64,000 nt of DNA, from contig OY811978.1 of the NCBI GenBank assembly GCA_963681505.1, forward strand, positions 5,812,586-5,876,585. Direction: 5' to 3'. The translations under genes were made by a program, and so were the position numbers. The notes under the pieces were generated by a model, which saw only the letters and a list, made by a program, of their open reading frames with translations, had not been told where the DNA came from and ran no database searches. The DNA is from Eunapius fragilis (taxonomy: Eukaryota > Porifera > Demospongiae > Spongillida > Spongillidae). This document shows, one piece after another, positions 57,372-64,000 of the stretch (positions are counted from its first letter, which is position 1; each line of letters starts with the position of its first letter).

Positions 57372-58385
57372 CTAGTTTACTAAGTCAGTCTCTGGGAGGC
57401 TGTAGTATGTAAAGCTATCCATGAAATTTTTAGTTTCTTCCTTGTACGTGTTTCCCTCTTCTGTCTCAATAGAAGCATATTTCGTCGGATTAGTGGACTT
57501 CAGCTTTCTTTGGAGCCTCAAGATGACGCAGACATGAACAATAAGAGTGATGCTCGCTAAGAGGCTGTAAGCAGAGCTGCAAACCGCGTCTGTGATTATA
57601 AAACCCACGAGGGGGAGCGAGTGAGGGCTGGCCCCGTATGCACGACCAGCAAGCGTTGGCAGTAGAAGGAGGCAATATATTACAGGATAGGCGGCCAAGG
57701 GGAGCATCTGATTAACGGCCCTTTTATATTGAGATCCTTCTCCTGTCGACTTCTTAGATGCCATTCTTCCAAGAAAGACGGTCATGCCTACCACCGCCAC
57801 CGAATTGACGACTAGCACGGCGAGCGCTGGACAGTACCAGAGCACGAACTGTTCGACAACCCCTTCGCCGAACACATGGGAAGGGCAGTTGCCTTCCCAG
57901 TTCTTTATCCAACACCACGCACCGGCCGGACCGTAACTGTTCCTTGCCAATGGTATAACGGACACGATGAGTGGTATGATAAGAGAAACAATTACGTACG
58001 GCACTTCGAAGAACTTCAAGTTTCTATGTAGAATGACAAAGCAGAACAGGTGAAAGGTGATACCCAGAGTGAATAACAGCTTTAGCCACAGAGTAAAGAG
58101 AATAAACATCGCCGCAATAACACAAAGTGAATGGTATGCATCGGGCTCCTCGTAGCTGTCGATGAGGGGCAGTTCAAGAACACACGCCAGTCCAAACACT
58201 AAGGCGCCCAATACTTGATAGAGAGCCAAGCGATAAATGAGTTGTCTGTATAACTTCAGGACTACAACTAAAATGACCGCTGCAGAACAGAGAGCAGCAG
58301 CAAAGCCGCCTATTGTCCCCAGGTTTAGAAGGGCAGTCCGATATCCTTCAATTGGGATACTGCAATTTGAGAAATTTCCACTCAT
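57372..58385 (-). CDS. Seven-transmembrane receptor, cAMP-receptor-like/GPR157-like class
   Basis: A single open exon of 337 codons with ATG at 58385. The N-terminus is short with sequons (NFS, NCS). Seven hydrophobic segments fall at about 20-43, 50-73, 86-117, 125-146, 177-205, 224-245 and 259-290. Cys88 at the start of TM3 and Cys158 in the second outer loop (GAWCWI) could form the usual disulphide. TM6 has LPLAAYP and TM7 ends in a basic cytoplasmic boundary (LRLQRKLK). The tail is ~45 residues with two Tyr-containing segments. The absence of DRY and NPxxY, and the AWCWI loop, point away from rhodopsin-type receptors and towards the Dictyostelium cAMP-receptor-like/GPR157 group; that subgroup is inferred. 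The ligand is unknown. It has the most uniform composition of any frame here and no lesion. Confidence 0.88.
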   Translation of the reverse strand: MSGNFSNCSIPIEGYRTALLNLGTIGGFAAALCSAAVILVVVLKLYRQLIYRLALYQVLGALVFGLACVLELPLIDSYEEPDAYHSLCVIAAMFILFTLWLKLLFTLGITFHLFCFVILHRNLKFFEVPYVIVSLIIPLIVSVIPLARNSYGPAGAWCWIKNWEGNCPSHVFGEGVVEQFVLWYCPALAVLVVNSVAVVGMTVFLGRMASKKSTGEGSQYKRAVNQMLPLAAYPVIYCLLLLPTLAGRAYGASPHSLPLVGFIITDAVCSSAYSLLASITLIVHVCVILRLQRKLKSTNPTKYASIETEEGNTYKEETKNFMDSFTYYSLPETDLVN

Positions 58386-58525
58386 GATCCGTATAAGTGC
58401 ACCAATCCTGGTTTAATCGAAACGGCAGGGCCCTAGATACACAGATGCCCGGATTTCTTCGGAGGCCCTGGACGTGGTCGCAGTATTACAATTACACAGC
58501 GTATGAACGCCCCAAATTAGGGAGT

Positions 58526-58553
58526 GGGGGGGGGGGGGGGGGGGGGGGGGGGG
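58526..58553. repeat. Poly-G run (28 G) upstream of the GPCR start
   Basis: Follows aaattagggagt about 140 bp upstream of the minus-strand GPCR ATG. On the coding strand it is a C run in the putative promoter or 5' UTR. Confidence 0.9.
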
Positions 58554-58769
58554 TCATGTTATTCATAGAACTTCTCCTCATATGGTATCATCATTTGAAA
58601 ATCAATGAATAATATGACTTCGGGCCATTAGGGGCGTTCCTAAACCTATGAATTAGGGGTTTCGTACAAATAACATCTATAGGCGATTTTGCAAATAACA
58701 AAACCCGGCAGACAAATAGCGGTTTGCGTTACCGGACATGACTCGACCGTAAATACCGAAGAGTGGTTG

Positions 58770-58915
58770 GTGCGTGAAGGAAGATTAGGGCTTTGTGATG
58801 ATGTGAAGATGAGGGCGTGGTGATGACCTTTATGAAGATGAAGATGTAGACGTGAAATGGCTTAGTGATGGTGTGAAGATAAGGGCTTAGTGATGGTGTG
58901 AAGATGAGGGCTTGT
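58770..58915. repeat. GATGGTGTGAAGATGAGGGC tandem repeat
   Basis: About five units of ttagtgatggtgtgaagat plus agggc. A two-unit remnant recurs at 62346-62390. Confidence 0.8.
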
Positions 58916-58919
58916 GACT

Positions 58920-59660
58920 GAGCTAGTGCACAGTCGTACATGTATGTGGCTGGAAACTAGGTTTATAATTAGATCATTTACGGTATTAACACATCATTCT
59001 AAAATGATGCCTCATCAAACACAAATTATTTACTTCCCTCCTACCCAAATTCCACCATGTCAGCTTTTAGCAGGTCCATGGTGTGAGATGATGTCACTAC
59101 AAGCTGACCATGTCTCAGCAGAACAAGCAAATCAAGCCCAAACACTGAAGTTCCTTTTCTGACATGTCCAATAGATGCGCACATATGACATCCCAAATCA
59201 ATAGCATGTGCATACCGTTTCATAAGGCCATGCGGCACGTATTTAGGAGGGAGGTGTTATTAAATTAGACGATGGTGACTGAGCTCCATGGAAGGTAAGC
59301 ATACTACAGCGATGATCAGGAGGCATGTGGCTACAAGTATTTGCAAACCTGACGTGGTGACGAATTTTCTATCACCACAAACTAGCTGAGCGAATTGCAT
59401 CACACAGTGACAAAGAAGAGTATTAGCTATGAGTGCAAAGCATTCTCAGCTGACTGGAAATTGCTTTTGACATTGACACATCTGGGAATGATGTCAACAT
59501 TCACCCTGAGATGTTTGCAAGCAATGTCAGCTCTCAATGCAGAGAACCATCAGTGTCATCACACAGGGAGACCATTACAAATGCGCAGTGATCGTATTTG
59601 AGTGACTAAAACATACAGGCCAAGAATGCAAGGTAAACAGTACACATATGCTTTAAGTAA
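58920..59660. other. Intergenic region, nothing recognised
   Basis: Short frames without domains. No palindrome or tandem repeat was seen beyond the array ending at 58915. Confidence 0.35.
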
Positions 59661-59668
59661 ACAAACAT

Positions 59669-60830
59669 ATGACATCATGGTATATGAGCACTTCCATAAG
59701 TGGACACATGAGGAGGTCAACAGTTGGTAGTGGTCACCAGGCAGGCATCACGCCTAATTTACTAATAGCTCATCTTGAGACGATTGCACCTCCTCTAGTT
59801 CTCTTTTGTGAGCCTGAACAACTAGTTGATGTTAAAGGAGCTGAAGTGTGCACTGTGCTCTCAACATCCTCTCACAGCCACTGGAACTGCAGTGTGGTGC
59901 ACTGGTACGTGCAAAGTGCCTCCAGGAGTGGATAGCAGCATCTGGTGCTGTGAACTGTCCCTGCTGCTCAGAGGATGGTCCTTTGGTTTCCTCCCATGTC
60001 AGATGAGCACCACGTGTGATACTCCTCCTGCTATCGGATGTTATGGTACATTGTTCAGACTGCAGCAGGGTTATAAGGCTGATGACTATGAAGGACATGA
60101 CTGTGTACCATCACTAACACCTGAGGGGGTGAAGCAAGCAGAGGGATTGCTGAAGAGTGCCATATCTACCAGTCCTGAAAAAGGCATCGTCAATTTCCTA
60201 CAGGAGGAACAGTTAAGTGAATGCCATTGACTTGTACTGAGATTACACAATATCTACATTCACTATAGCCATGCATGTTACCAGAACTCACCATGAAACC
60301 ACAGCTGCCTGCTCTCCGACTGTAAAAATGCAATGTTCTCAAATGCTGCATATGCAGAAAATCCGAGGCATTGTCAGTGGCAGAGAAACATCTGCGCTTA
60401 TCCAAAACGAGGTCCTCATCCTTAGCAATGAAGAGAGGCGATCTTTGTTGGATAAGGCAGGAATCTCATCATCAATTGAGGTTGGGGCAGCTGAGGTATT
60501 GGTGGACATGCCATACCTTGGAATAAACTGAGACTTCTGAGGTGGTATGTCACATCATACACCAAAGGTACCGAATCTAACTCGCTGCTATTTCAGGTGG
60601 CTCAAATCGTCAGGCGTCTGTCTGGCTGGTGAGGAAAGGATGTGGCACATTTCCAGTCGAATTGTTGGTGATAATCTCAAGGGAGAGACAGCCCTGTTAT
60701 CGTTTGCAATTCCATCTGGTGGAGAGGAAATCATAGGAACTCCTTTGTATACATTCCACAGCTGGTGGATAAAGTTGTGCAGCTCTTGGATGGGAATGAA
60801 AGGTAAGAAAGTGAAATGGTAAGACAGTGA
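59669..60830 (+). pseudogene. Decayed copy of an unidentified protein family
   Basis: Successive plus-strand segments in shifting frames have protein-like composition: KCALCSQHPLTATGT near 59850, SNEERRSLLDKAGI near 60440, NKLRLLRWYVTSY after a shift near 60520, and YFRWLKSSGVCLAGEERM then VGDNLKGETALLSFAIPSGG at 60590-60720. The last part looks like a compact conserved domain (WLKS.GV.LA.E...I....VGDNL). I could not name it. It may belong to a repeated family in sponges and cnidarians, from memory only. Stops and shifts make it a relic. Confidence 0.4.
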
Positions 60831-60959
60831 AATACAAAGGTTGTTAAAACATAGTTCCATTAAAGACCACGTGCAGAACCTGAAGTGCATAGTTAAAGAA
60901 CACTTACTAAGTATTGAGCCACAATTGGCAGCTGCCACCCTTCTCCGGCTAAGAGAGTA

Positions 60960-61238
60960 AAGAATACTATAGCTATGTAATTCAGTTCAATCTTATACAT
61001 ATCAACATGAAGTTAAATCAAACTTCATTGCGCAAATATTCACCACCCCTAAAAAGACACAAAATTGGTGGATTTCCGAAGGTTTGAAAAAATTCGTCAC
61101 CATTAATACGTACCAGAAAACAACAGTACATTCAACAAACTTTACCTTGATAGTTTTGGTATGTTCTATCTCAGTCATCGAGGGTCGTTATCGTTTTTTG
61201 AACACGCATGTTCAGTGTTCACCGTGCGTAAGTCAATC
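60960..61238. other. Flank of the large palindrome, nothing recognised
   Basis: AT-rich, no domain-bearing frame. Confidence 0.4.
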
Positions 61239-62104
61239 GCTGGGCCATTCCATACCTGATCAACGAGGTTTTCGGCAGCATGGTTCCCAATTTGGATCAT
61301 TTTCATTTTATTAAGTTCATCCTATATTGAAGATATTTACACATTATCAATTGAAAGTAATGATTAGTAATAATAGCACTAAATGTTACGTATCTCAAAA
61401 AGTTCATTTTAAAAAAATCCTATTTTTTGCATGCAATTAGTCATTATTAGTAGCCTACCCCCAAAAATTCAGAGTAGGTTAACGCTTAGTTTTTTTTTTA
61501 AATTCCCTGTTGTATCAGGGAACAGTTTTGCCCCATAAGGGTTCGATAAGTTCATTGCTCTAATGTAAATTTACAATCATAACAATTTATGCCAATCAAA
61601 CGATTAGAAAATGTATAGTGCAATAACAATAACTGTTTAGACTACTTTGGTTTGATTGTACAAATTCTTATGATTGTAAGTTTACTTAGAGCAATGAATA
61701 TTGAACCCTTACGTGGCTAAAGCAGTTCCCTGATACAACAGGGGATTAAGCGTAACCTTCTACTCGGGGGTAGGCTACTCATGCCAAAAATAGGATTTTT
61801 TTAAAGTGAAGTTTTTGAAAAACGTAACATTTAGTGCTATTATCATTAACAATTACTTCCCAATATGATAGTTATTTAAATTTTGTAATTGTACAACAAA
61901 CAGTATGAGAGATACATATGTGCAAAGTCCGAAAAGTGAAAGGTCAAAAATTAAGAAGCCAATAACTTTGAATAACAATAGCCTAATTAATAGATAATCT
62001 GTAAATATCATCCTTAATATAGGATGAACTGAATAAAATGAAAATTATCCAAATTGGGAACCATGCTGCCGAAAACCTCGTTGATCAGGTATGGAATGAC
62101 CCAG
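61239..62104. mobile_element. Large (~866 bp) palindromic foldback element
   Basis: The outer arms are nearly identical inverse copies: ccattccatacctgatcaac and gttgatcaggtatggaatg, then ttcggcagcatggttcccaa and ttgggaaccatgctgccgaa. Pairing continues inwards through caattagtcatt..., gggaacagtttt... and the tacaatcat/atgattgta region to a centre near 61650. Homology stops abruptly outside both ends. There is no long frame inside; the frame starting at 62038 begins in the right arm and runs out into the flank. Confidence 0.9.
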
Positions 62105-62690
62105 CTTCCGAAGAACCAGAGCTGGCAGTTCGCAATGCCAGGCCACGTGATTTATGCTACAATAAAAGTCAGAGGTGTTTGTCACTGCTAGTATGGCTTT
62201 TTGGAGTTGATTACGTTTCATGTACCTCTTGCACAGCTTGTTCTAAAGGACATTGGTTGCTAGATTCGTTGCTATGGGGCTATGCAACCACTTCTATATT
62301 TTGGGGCATTGGGCCTAGTTTCCACACGTTCAATGAGAGCAGACTGACAATGTGAAGATAAGGGCTTGGTGATGGTGTGAAGATGAGGGGGTTAGGTATA
62401 CATGTACAGCATAGATCCTAGAGTAATGAACTGGAATCAGTCTATGAATCTAATTTCTTACATACAGTCTGTGTGTAAGTAGCAGCCTACCTTGCCTCCC
62501 TGAGCTCCTTCAGCTATGTATACATCCTTCCAACTCTACCTTACACCAGCATTCAAGTACTCCAGTGTTCCATCATCCCAGGCAGTGTGTGCATGTGTAA
62601 AGGATTATGTATTGAAATCATCGGACCTGCTGTAGGTGCTGTCCAACAAGGTGCACAGCCACCTATCCAACAGACAGGGTTTTGCCTCCT
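62105..62690. other. Intergenic with remnant GATGGTGTGAAGAT repeat
   Basis: Two repeat units at 62346-62390 match the array at 58770-58915. Nothing else was recognised. Confidence 0.4.
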
Positions 62691-62754
62691 CACATGCTAC
62701 CTCACGCATGTATTTCTGTTAACCCCTCTGAGGTGGTAACCTTCAGAGCTTCGG

Positions 62755-63120
62755 TTGGCCATCAAGTGGTGGCTGGACCATGGACTTTCGATCCCAATTA
62801 GGCCTTCGTGCTCTCAACTGCAAGCCAGGTGATACAAGACTGAGAGATGCTGGTATGACGATGACTTCGTTGTTCATGAGGTGCACTTTTCAACATGCTC
62901 TCATATTAGAGTGTACTTCCCAGTGCTTCACCCAAGGGAGAAACGCATCTCCCTCAGGGCCGAGTACCCTTTTGGCTGCCTATGTTAGGAACAAGGGGAT
63001 AATCCTCTTGGTCCTCTATTATTCTTGCTGGTTCCAAACATCCATGCTTTAGATATCATCTCCAATTGGCCTGGAGTGTGTGCAGAGATGTGCACATGGC
63101 ATCGCAGCAGGCAAGAAATC
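62755..63120 (+). pseudogene. Possible degraded reverse-transcriptase/RLE retroelement fragment
   Basis: AIKWWLDHGLSIP near 62765 resembles the MAIKWWLGLD segment of the RLE element at 2.8-3.8 kb. Further on, EQGDNPLGPLLFLL near 62990 resembles RT motif B (QQGDPLGPLLF). The two motifs are in an unexpected order and have stops between them, so the assignment is weak. Confidence 0.3.
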
Positions 63121-63129
63121 ATCAATTCT

Positions 63130-63800
63130 TAAAAGCTTGTCTTTAGTATAAGCCTATTGGCCTATACATCAACAATAAGCCAAACATCCAATTCTTTTGC
63201 AAAACCTGCTAGAACCGAAAGCGACTTCTAAACCTTCCATGATGTCATAGTCTATTGCAGTGGCATGTTCCCATGACTTACCTTCCGGGTGAGACTGGTT
63301 GCAACCATAGAGTAAGCTTAGGTTTCATCAACACAAAGCAGATCCATGTCACTGAACTGAGAGGGAAGGACCTGGTGAGCAAGAGTGTAGGAGGCAGCAG
63401 ATGATGCCAAACAGGCGCAATAATGTTCCAATTGCTCACATGTTGAGGGCATTGCACATGATTGCTCTGAGTACAATATCATTTTACTGAAGTTCTGGTG
63501 ATGAGAATCATGGTTCTGTGCAAAGACAATATAGCCTCATATTTTGCTGGAAACACAATGGAGTGGAGAAGAAGGTTGGCATCATACATTGATAGGTATA
63601 TCGACCTATCACCCGTACGTAATCTTTATAAGATTAACATTCACCATGCAAGCACATCCGACCGCCTAGTGGGGAACCTAGATGAGTAACCATAAATTGA
63701 CCCCCAATCCTTGCACCAGATTCAATAATGTACATTATGGGTCTGGACACCAGACCACCTATTAGTAAACAAAATTTCCGTAGACCGTTTAATACTACAC
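63130..63800. other. Intergenic region, nothing recognised
   Basis: Contains tacgtaatctttataag-type AT-rich words and short frames without domains. Confidence 0.35.
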
Positions 63801-63802
63801 GG

Positions 63803-64000
63803 AATGGCTAAGCGGCAACAACAAGGTTGTGCGTCGCTTGACAAAGTTTGTAAGCGCTCTCGGTCTTTGTCCGAACCACACAACACCCCATCGCTTCTAC
63901 AACTGTGGAATGTCCCAAGCCGGGCAAGCCCTATAGGCGAGAAAGCATCGGCAGCAGCTCACGTGTCGACGACTACTCTTAGGCGTAATGGCGACCCCAA
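63803..64000 (+). CDS. N-terminal part of an unknown protein, runs off the right edge
   Basis: From ATG at 63803 the frame MAKRQQQGCASLDKVC continues without stop for 66 codons to the window end. The basic start followed by SLLQLWNV is reminiscent of the N-termini of hAT/ZMYM-type and similar transposon proteins, which often open with KRQ...SL.W. That is a weak resemblance only; the gene's identity needs the next sequence. Confidence 0.4.

Overview
The window looks like nuclear DNA of an early-branching animal, most likely a sponge. This is inferred from AT-rich sequence, intron-rich genes that mix introns of about 60-70 bp with introns of several kb, a secreted Ig/FN3 receptor architecture, a CYP3-like P450, a cAMP-receptor-like GPCR, many decayed transposons and foldback elements, and frequent TACATGTA-type palindromes. 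No bacterial operon, CRISPR array or convincing tRNA/rRNA was seen.

Three host genes can be reconstructed. (1) On the minus strand at 14836-8435, a nine-exon gene encodes a ~580-residue single-pass receptor: signal peptide, Ig-like domain, FN3 domains, TM helix, and a tail with three YxxL/I motifs. All extracellular exons are bounded by phase-1 introns. (2) On the minus strand at 39027-28378, a P450 of the CYP3-like type is spread over twelve exons whose phases all join. It has the N-terminal anchor, WRxxR, AGxxT, ExxR and heme-Cys motifs; the short terminal exon was not found. (3) On the minus strand at 58385-57372, a single-exon seven-TM receptor. There are also a partial Cys-rich exon at the left side (800-1056, minus) and an open frame running off the right edge (63803-64000, plus).

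Most of the remainder is mobile DNA. There are three fragments of non-LTR retrotransposons with an R2-type CCHC plus restriction-like endonuclease domain (2.8-3.8, 26.5-28.3 and 29.9-31.8 kb). There is a full-length but decayed hAT element with probable 5-bp target duplications (45747-48563) and two ~0.9 kb non-autonomous hAT5-like elements with exact 5-bp target duplications (17351-18228; 51456-52367). A full-length Tigger/pogo element with TA duplications and short introns lies at 50894-54254, and one 0.9 kb hAT-like element sits inside its first intron. Other remains are a second Tigger relic, a ZSWIM/MULE-like relic, PHD-like relics, a 1-kb dispersed repeat in two inverted copies, and many palindromic foldback elements. 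Satellites include a 33-bp array, a GGAGCA array, a ~67-bp array, (CA)n tracts, and poly-G/C runs, several of them next to hAT-like ends.

Layout: 0-5 kb Cys-rich exon, simple sequence, and an inverted decayed copy of the receptor 3' half; 5-8.4 kb foldbacks and dispersed repeat; 8.4-15 kb receptor gene; 15-26.5 kb transposon-rich intergenic DNA; 26.5-39 kb P450 with antisense retroelements; 39-45 kb repeats and relics; 45.7-57 kb three DNA transposons; 57.4-58.4 kb GPCR; 58.5-64 kb relics and a large palindrome. No genuinely new multi-gene system is evident. The strongest leads are the tyrosine-motif receptor with its inverted relic, and the intron-bearing, nested DNA transposons.
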